Assembly: GCA_965226185.1 (NCBI GenBank)
Contig: CBDDCT010000004.1
Span: 1 to 64,000, forward strand
Length of the DNA stretch: 64,000 bases
Origin: CBDCYS01 sp965226185
Lineage (GTDB): Bacteria > Acidobacteriota > Terriglobia > Bryobacterales > UBA6623
Direction: 5' to 3'
This document shows positions 1 through 9,283 of the stretch, one piece after another. The number at the start of each line of letters is the position of its first letter. Position 1 is the first letter of the stretch. Under the pieces are notes generated by a model. The model had not been told where the DNA came from and ran no database searches. It saw nothing but the letters and a program-made list of their open reading frames with translations. The translations under genes were made by a program, and so were the position numbers.

Positions 1-753
1 TCCAACCCCGCGATCAGCCCGTCCGCGAGCCGGACGGCGATGTGGACCGCGCACAGGCGTTGGCGCAGCAACGGCTCAAACGACGTTGCAGGGGGCGCGG
101 CCAGTTTTCCGCTGCCTCCGAATAAATTCTTGGAAATGACCACCCTTCCGCAAGCCAGCGACCGATTTGGGGCAGTTCCATCCCGAATGCGATACGCTCG
201 GCTTCTTTCGTGGGCATCGTTCCAAACAGCTCCAGCATCGCGGCATAGTTGTCGGGGAATAGGCGCGCCAGGGCAAAGTCGGCCGCCGGATGCAGCAGTC
301 CCACGCCGAGCAGTTCGGCCGCATCGCCGCAATCCGAGGTCCGCGCGATTCGGTATGCGGCGGCCGCCGTGGCTGTCGACATTTTACGGATTTCTTCCAT
401 CACCGACCGTCGCTTGCCAGCGAGTCGAGCAATCCGGACACGAGCACGAGACGCAGCAGCTCCCGCAGCCGTTTGTGCCCCAGGGCCGTGATTGCCTCTG
501 GAATGGTTTCGGCGGCCGGCTCAGCACCGAAATAGGGCGAGTTTGCCAGTACCAGCACGCGGGAAGCGACCGACGGCTCCACGGTCAAGCCGACTTCGAG
601 CTGAAAGGGGTCTGCTCTTGGATCGACGGCCAATGTGAGGACTTTCTGAACTGTTGGAAACCAGCCGGGCAACTCTTGCAGACTTCGGATAGCAGCGCGT
701 ATCCGTGCCGGTTTGGGGGCCGCCGGGTTCGAGGGGGTTTTCGTTGCGGGCAT
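1..753 (-). pseudogene. HDOD-domain signalling protein, broken by two frame changes and cut by the window edge
   Basis: HDOD domains are degenerate relatives of HD phosphohydrolases that serve as interaction modules in motility and signalling. The first frame (753 down to 400) contains LPGWFPTVQKVLTLAVDP, ANSPYFG and ITALGHKRLRELL, the usual first half of the domain. It stops at 400-402. The next frame begins there at an overlapping TGATG and carries STATAAAAYRIAR and LLGVGLLHPA, where a catalytic HD protein would have His-Asp. Near position 100 a third frame takes over (FEPLLRQRLCAVHIAVRLAD) and runs off the left edge. The start was put at ATG 753, just before the first conserved block; the longer open frame upstream reads like non-coding DNA. 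Decay and sequencing indels are both possible. Confidence 0.6.
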
Positions 754-1066
754 AAACGAGAGGCTACGTCTTCCAAATCGGATGTCCAGGGCGAAAGTCT
801 TAAGCGCGGCCCCCTCCCAGAGAATCGAAAGTGAAGTCCGGCCCCGTGAGAGCCCAGGCGCAGCCCCGAGTGGCAATAGACGCGGGGAGCTCGAATGCAT
901 TCCCCGCGCTTCGAGTCCCCACCCTTCGAGACAAGAAAGCCACGGACGGGAACGCCACATAGGAAACGATCCGATAGTAAGCTTAGGTGATTGGATCCCG
1001 TTCGACTCGATATACGGTTCGAGCGGGATATTCCATGCGTGCTGGTCCAACGGAGGCCCGACTGCA
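754..1066. other. Divergent intergenic region with an inverted repeat
   Basis: No convincing gene is seen between the divergent HDOD and LOG-family starts. It holds a 9-bp inverted repeat with one mismatch (CCCGTTCGA at 997-1005, TCGAGCGGG at 1019-1027), a possible operator. A GGAGG lies at 1051-1055, ten or so bases before the LOG start. Confidence 0.35.
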
Positions 1067-1324
1067 ATGAGCAAAACGCCTGAAACCGCCTACAAGAACT
1101 TAGGCTTCCTCAACAGCGCGAGCGCCCGGACGCTCCGCATTCTGTCGGAATATTTGGAGCCCCAAAGCCGCCTCCAGAGGCAGAAAGTGAAAGATACGAT
1201 CGTGTTCTTCGGCTCCGCCCGGTTTTGCGACTCCGAGACGGCCGGGCGCCGCGTCGCTGAAGCGAACACACCCGATGAGGTCCGCCAGGCGAAGCGGCTG
1301 CAGGCCTCCAGCCGCTATTACGAA
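1067..1324 (+). pseudogene. LOG-family (TIGR00730-type) Rossmann protein, N-terminal fragment
   Basis: LOG-family proteins are nucleotide-binding enzymes, some of which are cytokinin-type phosphoribohydrolases. The fragment starts MSKTPETAYKNLGFLNS and continues RILSEYLEPQSRLQRQ, DTIVFFGSARF and LQASSRYYE, matching the N-terminal region of the larger bacterial LOG proteins. After RYYE (about 1324) the similarity ends abruptly and the frame runs on as unrelated sequence towards the IS4 copy at 1424. The PGGxGT motif that defines the family is missing, so the product cannot be active. ATG 1067 has GGAGG upstream. The break lies about 100 bp before the IS end, so the IS edge itself is not the breakpoint. 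Confidence 0.65.
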
Positions 1325-1423
1325 TGCTCCTTCGCATTCTTGGCGTCCTTGAGAATGCCGCGGGCTTCTGCCTCGATGCTCTGGAGCTTCTGTAGCGCGG
1401 CTCGTCCGGGGTAGGGTTGACCC
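1318..1423 (-). pseudogene. C-terminal tail of an unidentified protein
   Basis: On the minus strand this stretch reads as a coherent helical tail (PGRAALQKLQSIEAEARGIL then KDAKNAKEHS and TAA at 1318-1320) and is cut on its upstream side by the IS4 end at 1423/1424. If the IS is removed, the reading frame of the DUF4892-like gene on the other side (2842-3125) runs straight into this tail without a stop. It may therefore be the 3' end of that gene. The family is not recognised. Confidence 0.4.
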
Positions 1424-2841
1424 CACTCTTGTCCAAATTAGCGTTTTGAATTCGTAAGCCGGGGAGGCGGAACCTCTGTTAGGTTGGGATTGGGTTCAGG
1501 CCTATGAACCAACCCGCCCGAGGAGGCCCCGCCATGAGTCAAGTATGCAGTATTTTCTCTCAATTGTTAAAGCTGTTCCCGCGTTCGGAGTTTGAACAGG
1601 CCGTCCGCCAGCATCGCGGGGAGCGCCACGCCCGCGGCTTCACTTGCTGGGGACAGTTTCGTCGCCATGCTGTTCTGCCAGCTCGGCCGCGCCCAGTCGT
1701 TGCGTGAGATTTGCGGCGGTCTGGCGGCCAGCGAAGGCAAGCTGCGGCACCTGGGCTTGTCCGCCGCACCGCCGCGCTCGACGCTGGCCTACGCCAACCG
1801 GCAACGCCCTTGGCAGATCTACGAAACGGTCTTTCATCAACTGCTGGCGAAGTGCCGCGGCGCGGCGCCGGGCCACAAGTTCCGTTTCAAAAACAAGCTG
1901 CTGAGTCTGGACGCCAGCGTCATCGATCTGTGCGCCTCGCTGTTTGATTGGGCCCAGTTCCAGCGCACCAAGGGCGCCGTCAAGCTCCATCTGGTACTCG
2001 ATCACGACGGCTACCTGCCCAGCTTCTGCGTGGTCACCGACGCCAAGACGCCCGACCTGGCGCCGGCCCGCAAAATGTCGTTCGACCGCGGCACGATCGT
2101 GGTCTTCGACCGCGGTTACAACGACTACGACTGGTTCGCCCGAGCTGAGCGAGCGGGGCGTTTTCTTTGTCACACGATTGAAACGCGGGGCCAACTACGA
2201 GGTTCTCGAACAGCGCCCGTTGCCGCGCCGTCCCGGAGGCGTGCGCCGCGACGAAGTGATCTTCTTTCCCTCGCTGGCCGCCAGCGGCTCCGAGGTGGTG
2301 TTCCGCCGCATCGAATACTTCGACGCCAAGCAGCAGCGCACGCTCGTGTTCTTGACGAATCACCTGGGGTTGGCGGCCGCAACGATTGCCGCCATTTATC
2401 AAGACCGCTGGCAAGTGGAGCTGTTTTTCAAGGCTCTCAAGCAGAACTTGCGGGTGAAGACCTTCGTGGGCACCTCGGCGAACGCGCTGAAGATCCAGAT
2501 CTGGACGGCGCTGATCGCGATCTTGCTGCTGCGGTACTTAAAGCTGCGGGCGCGTTGGGGCTGGAGCTTGTCCAATCTGGTCGCTTTGTTGCGGCAGCAG
2601 TTGTTTGTGCACCGCGAATTGTTCGCCTGGCTGGACGAACCGTTTCACCCGCCGCCGGGCAGCGAACCCGAGTCGCCACAGCAATTATTACTGGCGGGAA
2701 TGGAGGCCTAATTGGGACAGCAGCATGATTTCTATCTTGTCCAAACCGGCAACCTGGTTCCCAGATCGGCCTCCTGGCGGGGCTTTCTGGCGTGTTTTCA
2801 GCAGCCGAACCCGCTCCGCTCAGCTAATTTGGACAGCAGTG
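1424..2841 (+). mobile_element. IS4-family element, copy A (double-frameshifted)
   Basis: The element runs from CACTCTTGTCCAAATTAGC to the inverted end GCTAATTTGGACAGCAGTG, giving imperfect terminal inverted repeats. Its length is 1,418 bp, exactly two bases more than the intact copy at 13824-15239, which is explained by two single-base insertions in its transposase gene. No target duplication is visible at either side. Copies at 5110-8193 and 13824-15239 are in the opposite orientation and look otherwise the same, pointing to recent spread. Confidence 0.9.
1534..2711 (+). pseudogene. IS4-family transposase (copy A), two +1 frameshifts
   Basis: Same protein as the intact 391-residue transposase at 13954-15129 (DUF4372-type N-terminus, DDE core, YREK signature). 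Compared with that copy, one T is added near 1660 (a TT run became TTT) and one C near 2140 (CC became CCC). The reading frame changes twice and the catalytic core is never joined in one frame. Both changes lengthen a homopolymer by one, so read error is an alternative to true inactivation. ATG 1534 is preceded by AGGAGG at 1520-1525. Confidence 0.9.
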
Positions 2842-3125
2842 AGAATTTCTAGAGTGGATCGCCCCTCCGGCCCGCGGTAGAGGATTCGCGTGATCTTGCC
2901 CTCCAGGGTTTCTTTCTTCGAGGGAACGCGCTGGCCTGTTGCATCTCGAATTGCCGGTCCTAGTGGCAGTGTGTACTCGTCAAAGTCTCGAACCTCGTAG
3001 CCGTCGATAAATGAACCGGCGTAGCGTGCGACCGGTGGGTGGTCCGCACTGCCGGGAGAATCCTGACCTTGCGCCCGGCCATCTACCGCGCCGGCGAGCA
3101 GGGAGATCAAAAATGCTGCTAACAA
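2842..3125 (-). pseudogene. DUF4892-like secreted protein, 3' end cut by the IS4 copy
   Basis: The product begins with a hydrophobic signal-like segment (LLAAFLISLLAGAVDGRAQG) and continues HPPVARYAGSFIDGYEVRDF, DEYTLPLG and ITRILYRGPEGRSTLEIL. This resembles the DUF4892 region of periplasmic OmpA-type proteins; the assignment is by pattern only. The frame enters the IS at 2841 and stops inside it. The start is uncertain: a TTG at 3125 opens the frame, while ATG 3165 gives a basic N-terminus (MATKLKNKKLF) in another frame, so a further indel is possible. The 3' tail may survive at 1318-1423 beyond the IS. Confidence 0.55.
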
Positions 3126-3239
3126 AGAGTTTCTTGTTCTTCAGTTTTGTAGCCATGTTGCTGTCGTCCTTTACTGTGGGTGGCCACGGGCCCATGGGCT
3201 CTCCCTTGCGGACACGGCTCCGAAACCCGCGGCGCGATA

Positions 3240-4923
3240 TCAAGACGGGGGCTGGGTGACAGCTCCCTGGGCGGCGGATGACACCAATGCCGCATACTTG
3301 GCGAACACACCGGTCTTGTAATGACTCTCAGGGGCCTGCCAACCCTCTAACCGCTGCTCGATCGTTGCTTCATCCAGCTCGACATCAAGGCGGCGTTTGT
3401 CGACATCGATCACAATGATGTCGCCTTCTTGGACGGCGGCAATCGGCCCCCGGCGAACGGCTTCGGGGGCCACGTGGCCGACCATCAGCCCGCGGGTGGC
3501 GCCGCTAAAGCGGCCGTCGGTCAACAGCGCGACACTTTCTCCCAGACCCTTGCCGACGATCGCCGCGGTGACTCCCAGCATCTCGCGCATGCCGGGTCCG
3601 CCGGCGGGGCCTTCATAGCGGATCACCATAACGTCCCCCGGCTGGATTTCGTTGTTCGTCACCGCTTGCATGGCATCTTCTTCGCGGTCGAATACGCGCG
3701 CCGGACCGCGGTGAGTCTCGCGCCCGTGTCCGGCCACTTTGAGCACCCCGCCGTCGGGGGCCAAGTTGCCTTTGAGGATCACCAGCCCCGCCGGTCGGCT
3801 TGATCGGGTCTGACAATGCATGGATCACGTCTTGCCCTTCGGTTTCGGTGGCAACGGCGCTGGCGGCCGCCAGGGTCTTGCCGGTAACCGTCATCTGCGA
3901 TCCGTCGGCGTAGCCTCCTTCGACCAGACGTTTGGCGATGAGCTGGATACCGCCGGCGCGATCGACATCGGCCGCCACATACTTTCCGCCGGGCTTGAGG
4001 TCAACCAGCAGGGGAGTCCGGCGGCTGATCTCATCGAAGTCGTCAATCGAAAGATCGACCCCGGCATCGCGCGCGACCGCGAGCAGGTGAAGAACGGCGT
4101 TGGTGGAACCTCCCGTGGCGGCCACGCTGGCGATTGCGTTTTCAAATGCCTTGCGAGTCAAGATCCGGCTAGGCCGCAGGTCGTTCTTCAACGCTTCCAT
4201 GACGATTTGCCCGGCGCGGTAGGCGACGTCTTCCTTGCGTTTGTCGGTGGCCGGCACGCTGGCGCTGCCCATGGGAGAGAGCCCGATCACTTCCATCACG
4301 GTCGCCATGGTATTGGCGGTGTACTGCCCGCCGCAGGCGCCGGCGCCAGGGCAGGCGACGTTCTCCAGCTCGAGCAATTCCGCATCGGTCATCGTGCCTG
4401 CCGCGTGGCGGCCAACAGCTTCGAAAACGTCCTGGATCGTCACATCATGCCCCTGGAATTTTCCCGGCATGATCGTTCCGCCGTAGAGCAGGACGGAGGG
4501 TATATTCAAGCGCGCCAAAGCCATGGCGGCGCCCGGAATCGTTTTGTCGCAGGCGACCAGGGCGATCATGGCGTCGAACAGGTAGCCGCGGCCGGTGAGC
4601 TCAATCGAATCGGCGATGATTTCGCGGCTGACCAGCGAGGCCTTCATGCCTTCGGTGCCCATCGTGATCCCGTCACTGATCGCGATCGTGTTGAACTCCA
4701 TGGGCGTGCCACCGGCGGCCCGAACTCCTTCCTTGACGCGAACCGCCAGGTCGCGAAGGTTGAAGTTACACGGCATTGTCTCGATCCATGTATTGGCGAT
4801 GCCCACGATCGGTTTGGCAAGGTCGTCGTCGTTAAAGCCGATCGCCTTCAACATGGAACGGGCCGGCGCCCGGTCACGCCCGTCCGTAATCGTTGCGCTG
4901 AGGTGTTTCAATGGATTCGACAT
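3240..4923 (-). CDS. ilvD: Dihydroxy-acid dehydratase, with one frameshift
   Basis: IlvD dehydrates 2,3-dihydroxy acids to 2-oxo acids in valine, leucine and isoleucine synthesis and carries an Fe-S cluster in the cytoplasm. Cluster and substrate motifs are clear: VACDKTIPGAAMA, LLYGGTIMPG and VACPGAGACGGQYTANTMA, then GLSPMGSASVPA. The C-terminal part (GLVILKGNLAPDGGVLK, VIRYEGPAGGPGMREML, LLTDGRFSGATRG) lies in another frame. The shift sits near 3785, where the coding strand has four G where three restore the frame. Full length would be about 561 residues, normal for the family. The gene lies between two inverted IS4 copies. A true frameshift would make the cell auxotrophic unless another copy exists; the homopolymer context also fits a read error. 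Confidence 0.9.
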
Positions 4924-5239
4924 GAGATTCTCCCGCGATGAAACCGTATCAAAAAAGGACTCATCATCTTACCGTACCCGCCGCGGGCGGCTTCGCGGAA
5001 TCGGGTGGGGCGGGCAGCAAGTGTCGTTGAATGGTCCGGTCGCGTTTTTCCTCGATGGGATTCGGACCCAGGGTTCCGCTTCGCTCCACCCTTGGGCTAC
5101 GATTGGAGTCACTGCTGTCCAAATTAGCTGAGCGGAGCGGGTTCGGCTGCTGAAAACACGCCAGAAAGCCCCGCCAGGAGGCCGATCTGGGAACCAGGTT
5201 GCCGGTTTGGACAAGATAGAAATCATGCTGCTGTCCCAA

Positions 5240-6382
5240 TTAGGCCTCCATTCCCGCCAGTAATAATTGCTGTGGCGACTCGGGTTCGCTGCCCGGCGGC
5301 GGGTGAAACGGTTCGTCCAGCCAGGCGAACAATTCGCGGTGCACAAACAACTGCTGCCGCAACAAAGCGACCAGATTGGACAAGCTCCAGCCCCAACGCG
5401 CCCGCAGCTTTAAGTACCGCAGCAGCAAGATCGCGATCAGCGCCGTCCAGATCTGGATCTTCAGCGCGTTCGCCGAGGTGCCCACGAAGGTCTTCACCCG
5501 CAAGTTCTGCTTGAGAGCCTTGAAAAACAGCTCCACTTGCCAGCGGTCTTGATAAATGGCGGCAATCGTTGCGGCCGCCAACCCCAGGTGATTCGTCAAG
5601 AACACGAGCGTGCGCTGCTGCTTGGCGTCGAAGTATTCGATGCGGCGGAACACCACCTCGGAGCCGCTGGCGGCCAGCGAGGGAAAGAAGATCACTTCGT
5701 CGCGGCGCACGCCTCCGGGACGGCGCGGCAACGGGCGCTGTTCGAGAACCTCGTAGTTGGCCCCGCGTTTCAATCGTGTGACAAAGAAAACGCCCCGCTC
5801 GCTCAGCTCGGCGAACCAGTCGTAGTCGTTGTAACCGCGGTCGAAGACCACGATCGTGCCGCGGTCGAACGACATTTTGCGGGCCGGCGCCAGGTCGGGC
5901 GTCTTGGCGTCGGTGACCACGCAGAAGCTGGGCAGGTAGCCGTCGTGATCGAGTACCAGATGGAGCTTGACGGCGCCCTTGGTGCGCTGGAACTGGGCCC
6001 AATCAAACAGCGAGGCGCACAGATCGATGACGCTGGCGTCCAGACTCAGCAGCTTGTTTTTGAAACGGAACTTGTGGCCCGGCGCCGCGCCGCGGCACTT
6101 CGCCAGCAGTTGATGAAAGACCGTTTCGTAGATCTGCCAAGGGCGTTGCCGGTTGGCGTAGGCCAGCGTCGAGCGCGGCGGTGCGGCGGACAAGCCCAGG
6201 TGCCGCAGCTTGCCTTCGCTGGCCGCCAGACCGCCGCAAATCTCACGCAACGACTGGGCGCGGCCGAGCTGGCAGAACAGCATGGCGACGAACTGTCCCC
6301 AGCAAGTGAAGCCGCGGGCGTGGCGCTCCCCGCGATGCTGGCGGACGGCCTGTTCAAACTCCGAACGCGGGAACAGCTTTAA
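5240..6382 (-). pseudogene. IS4-family transposase (copy B), 5' end separated by an inserted IS
   Basis: Residues from about LKLFPRSEF to the C-terminal GMEA are intact and appear identical to copy C, including the YREK signature. The first dozen codons (MSQVCSIFSQLL) lie 1.7 kb away at 8051-8086 on the far side of the IS1380 insertion. An open frame continues into the IS1380 end, giving a chimeric N-terminus (IQNGNPG) with several possible starts inside that element, but no promoter or ribosome site for it was seen. Confidence 0.9.
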
Positions 6383-8046
6383 CCCAGGATTTCCATTTTG
6401 GATCTTGGCCTCCTCGATTCTACGTTCCTTCTCTCTTGAACGCAAGCCTTTCTTGACCGCAGGCACGCACCGGGCCGGACCGAAGTGCTTCCACTAGACC
6501 CTTTCGTTCTCCGAAGGGGACAATTCGTCGGTCGGAAGGCGGTTTTTCAGGCACTCCTCCGAGCTTCACTCCGCAGCATCCAGATTTCGCACTCGCGAGC
6601 GACCGTTCTACCCGCTCGGCAGCGGCAGCGCCCAGATCCTGTGCAGCATGTCACCGAACAGCCTGCGGTTCAGATGCCCCTCGGCCAGCAGCAGCCAGTA
6701 ATACCGCGCGTGCTTGACCAGCCGACCGCCGGTCTTCATCAATCTGTGTTGCAAGCTCGTCAGCGACCAGCTCTTGATCCTGTGCGGCAGTCCCAGCCGC
6801 CGCCACAAGTTGCCCAGGTTGTAGGCCAGCACGCTGAGTTGCAGTCGCACTTCGTTGGCCCGAAAGCGATGGCACGAAAGCCGTGTCCAGTGCGTGGCCT
6901 GCTTGCCTTCTTTAATCCATTGCTCGGCCGTGCCGCGCTTGTTGTAGAAGCGCACAACAGACCGACTCGGCAACGTCATGTTCGTCACGATAAAACCGAC
7001 GCGCGGGAACAGCTCACCGAGATGATGCTCGACCTTGGCCACGATGCGTCGCGGCTTGGACCAACTCTCCGCCTGATAGCGGAAGCTCTTGTAGCGCACC
7101 AAGGGCTTCCGGGAGGGCCTGCCCGGCGGCCGAAACAGGATGTCTTCGATCGCCAATTCCAAGCTCTTGTTGGCCGGAATGCGAATGGCGTACTGCACTC
7201 CGCGTTCCTCCGAAAACTCATAAATCTCCGGCTTAGCAAAGGCCGCATCGCCCCGGAAGGTGACCTGTTTGCCCGCGGCCTGTTGGCGCTTGATCTCGGG
7301 CAGCAGCAACTCCTTCCAGTCCTCAGCGCTGTGCACGTTGCCTGGACGCAGCTTCGCCGCCAGGCAATCCCCATGCTGGTTGAACAACAACAGCGGGTGG
7401 TAGCAGACCGACTCGAAATGGCCGTTGTAAGCACTGCCCTCTTGCTGGCCGTGGACAGGGCTTTCGGTCGAGTCCATGTCGAGAACGACGCGCTCGGAGT
7501 CGTCTTGCGTCTCGGCTTGCGCCACCAGCTCGCGGTTCACAGCCATCAGCCCCAGCAAGTTCTCCTCGCTCGCCAGCATCTCCGTCTCGAAGCTCTGCAG
7601 TCGCGAGGTCAGTGCCCCGCCGCGATCCCAGTTCCTCTTCGAGCCGATCAAGCGAAACGTCGGGTCAGCCGACACTCGGACGGCGTCGTTGAGGTCCTCG
7701 TAGCCTGCCAGCCGAGAGTAGACTGACTGCCGCAGCAGATCGGCCAGCGGGAACTTCTTGTTCAAGCCTTGCCGTGGGTCACTGAGATGTTCCTCGATCA
7801 GCTTCCCGAGCCCGAGTCGTTCGTCCAGCTCGCGGACGAGAATGAGCCCGCCATCGGAAGTGACACGCGATCCTTGGAAATCGACTTTCAATAAGCCGTT
7901 GAAGCTTAGCTGGAACGGCTTGTTTTCTTTTTCACCCATTGGGTGTTGATCTCCTCAGCGCCTTGATTGCTTTCCAACCCGCATCAATAAAGGCGTCCGA
8001 GGCCACCCGATGGTTAGCAGAACCGAAACTAAAGTGGAAATCCGGG
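6383..8046 (-). mobile_element. IS1380-family element, copy 1, inserted at TTAA
   Basis: The ends are CCCAGGATTTCCATTTT (from 6383) and, inverted, CCCGGATTTCCACTTT (to 8046). TTAA is present at 6379-6382 and again at 8047-8050, while the intact IS4 copy C has a single TTAA at that point, so TTAA is a 4-bp target duplication. The element is 1,664 bp and has one transposase gene. Its non-coding stretch downstream of the transposase (6383-6607) is unlike that of the sister copy at 11312-12977. Confidence 0.93.
6608..7939 (-). CDS. IS1380-family transposase, copy 1
   Basis: A 443-residue DDE transposase. The N-terminus (VDFQGSRVTSDGGLILVREL) is typical of the family. The catalytic triad is probably D156 in LDMDSTESP, D231 in FRGDAAF and E339 in KRGTAEQWIKEGK. 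It differs from the copy at 11419-12750 by scattered substitutions (for example DPRQ versus DSRQ, LADLL versus FADLL), so the two are close relatives rather than fresh duplicates. ATG 7939 lies close behind GGAG of the sequence ctgaggagatcaacacc. The frame is intact, so the element may be active. Confidence 0.93.
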   Translation of the reverse strand: MGEKENKPFQLSFNGLLKVDFQGSRVTSDGGLILVRELDERLGLGKLIEEHLSDPRQGLNKKFPLADLLRQSVYSRLAGYEDLNDAVRVSADPTFRLIGSKRNWDRGGALTSRLQSFETEMLASEENLLGLMAVNRELVAQAETQDDSERVVLDMDSTESPVHGQQEGSAYNGHFESVCYHPLLLFNQHGDCLAAKLRPGNVHSAEDWKELLLPEIKRQQAAGKQVTFRGDAAFAKPEIYEFSEERGVQYAIRIPANKSLELAIEDILFRPPGRPSRKPLVRYKSFRYQAESWSKPRRIVAKVEHHLGELFPRVGFIVTNMTLPSRSVVRFYNKRGTAEQWIKEGKQATHWTRLSCHRFRANEVRLQLSVLAYNLGNLWRRLGLPHRIKSWSLTSLQHRLMKTGGRLVKHARYYWLLLAEGHLNRRLFGDMLHRIWALPLPSG

Positions 8047-8089
8047 TTAACAATTGAGAGAAAATACTGCATGCTTGACTCATGGCGGG

Positions 8090-8295
8090 GCCTCCTCGGG
8101 CGGGTTGGTTCATAGGCCTGAACCCAATCCCAACCTAACAGAGGTTCCGCCTCCCCGGCTTACGAATTCAAAACGCTAATTTGGACAAGAGTGCCTCCTC
8201 GGGCGGGTTGGTTCATAGGCCTGAACCCAATCCCAACCTAACAGAGGTTCCGCCTCCCCGGCTTACGAATTCAAAACGCTAATTTGGACAAGAGT
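8090..8295. repeat. Tandem duplication of the 103-bp IS4 terminal segment
   Basis: Units 8090-8192 and 8193-8295 read as identical 103-bp copies of the segment next to the transposase start (from gcctcctcgggcgggttgg to ttggacaagagt). Each unit carries a complete terminal inverted repeat, so copy B has two possible cleavage ends on this side. The other two copies have a single unit. Confidence 0.9.
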
Positions 8296-8406
8296 GAGTG
8301 TGAGTACTGGTGCTCAATGCATGCCGAACCCCCTTGGCGGCAAGCTCGTTGTTCCGGCTTCAGCAACTGTGGCGAGAGTGTCCATCCCGTCAGCCTTGTT
8401 GCGGAG

Positions 8407-8547
8407 TCACTTCTTAAGACCCAGCGCCACAACAGAGTCTATTGAACTCTTGTGTCCTGCTTTTGCTTTTCGTTTCTCTTTTAAGCTTAGGAGCGCCTTT
8501 TTCCTCTTCTCTTTCTTGGCTTTGTCTTTTCTGCCTTTGTCACCCAT
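8407..8547 (-). CDS. Small lysine-rich protein (46 residues)
   Basis: The product starts MGDKGRKDKAKKEKRKKAL and ends VALGLKK. It is almost all Lys, Arg, Ala and Glu before a short hydrophobic tail. ATG 8547 was chosen because it follows AAGGAGAACGAT, a strong ribosome site; a longer frame upstream lacks one. Similar short KKDK-rich proteins are common hypothetical genes and their role is unknown. A nucleic-acid-binding role can only be guessed from the charge. Confidence 0.65.
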   Translation of the reverse strand: MGDKGRKDKAKKEKRKKALLSLKEKRKAKAGHKSSIDSVVALGLKK

Positions 8548-8764
8548 ATCGTTCTCCTTGGTAAGCAATCCGCTGGCGGGCGTGATTTCCGCCCGTTCGG
8601 CGAGCGTTTGCGGAGGCACTGACGGCTGATTGCTGGATGGGAAATTATTTCTCGACAGCTATCAGACGGCGGCGCACCCTTTCATGGAATATTCTAGCGT
8701 GGGCGGCTGGCAAACGGAGGCGCCTATCCACCGAACCCCAAATCGACTGTGCCGAGGCCGACAC

Positions 8765-9283
8765 TTAGCGCAGCAATACGAAACCGAGGAAAAAAAGGAT
8801 GGCGCCGTTCACGATCCATCCGATCAGGCAAACCGCGACAGCACGCCCAGTGCTGGTGTAGTCAAGCGCCTGGCGCACGGCCACCACGAAGGCGGCAAGC
8901 ATCCAAACGCCAGCTACAAAGAAGACGGGGACCGTCAGTCCCGGCACAATCCCCAAAATGCGGAGCATTCCCGGAGCTGCGGCGAAACCCGTCGTCCGTA
9001 GCAGTTCACCCCAATCAGCATGTGTTTGTGGTGTTGGGAGAATCCGGGTGCCAATGAAGTAGGTTAGCCCCGCCCAGAGGAGCCAGCCCAAGAGGGCAGC
9101 AACCAGGGCGCCGAACAAGCCTGGTGTGCCTTCTCGACCGACAGCACCGATACCGGCCGCCACGCTGGAAAGTGCCACAACTCCCATCGCCTGGCCCATA
9201 GCCGTAGTGTCTGCCTCGACTTCTTCGTAAATATGAACATCGAGTTTTGCCGCGCCGATCACGCGTTGAGTAAAGGACGTCAT
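8765..9283 (-). CDS. Yip1-family membrane protein
   Basis: A 172-residue inner-membrane protein with about five hydrophobic segments (for example VVALSSVAAGIGAV, LFGALVAALLGWLLWAGL, VPVFFVAGVWMLAAFVVAV, VCLIGWIVNGAILFFLGFVL). The N-terminus MTSFTQRVIGAAKLD, the YFIGTRILP segment and the GFAAAPGML stretch fit the Yip1 family found in bacteria. Function in bacteria is not established. ATG 9283 follows GGAG by eight bases. It is likely a single-gene unit; neighbours are the small basic protein downstream and an IS upstream. Confidence 0.75.
   Translation of the reverse strand: MTSFTQRVIGAAKLDVHIYEEVEADTTAMGQAMGVVALSSVAAGIGAVGREGTPGLFGALVAALLGWLLWAGLTYFIGTRILPTPQTHADWGELLRTTGFAAAPGMLRILGIVPGLTVPVFFVAGVWMLAAFVVAVRQALDYTSTGRAVAVCLIGWIVNGAILFFLGFVLLR

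Larger units (their letters stand above)
5110..8193 (-). mobile_element. IS4-family element, copy B, split by an IS1380-family element
   Basis: One end (CACTGCTGTCCAAATTAGC) begins at 5110 and the other (GCTAATTTGGACAAGAGTG) finishes at 8193. An IS1380-family element occupies 6383-8046. Subtracting it and one 4-bp TTAA duplication leaves 1,273 + 143 = 1,416 bp, exactly the length of the intact copy C. The outermost 103 bp of the 8.1-kb end are duplicated in tandem, so a second terminal end is present up to 8296. No clear target duplication surrounds copy B. Confidence 0.92.

Noticed and set aside
1534..2711. Programmed frameshifting in the copy A transposase
   Set aside because: Copies B and C make the same protein in one frame; copy A differs by two added bases in homopolymers with no slippery-site-plus-pseudoknot arrangement.
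5537..6382. Long plus-strand frames opposite the IS4 transposases (also at 14251-15096) and opposite the IS1380 transposases
   Set aside because: They mirror the codon structure of the transposase on the other strand, recur with every copy and show no domain.
1424..8193. Composite transposon carrying ilvD between inverted IS4 copies A and B
   Set aside because: No shared direct duplication was found outside the two copies (ttgaccc versus agtgtga), and ilvD is a core gene. The arrangement is explained by independent insertions.
5101..8299. 3-bp AGT target duplication of IS4 copy B
   Set aside because: It is too short to be significant, and copies A and C show nothing comparable.
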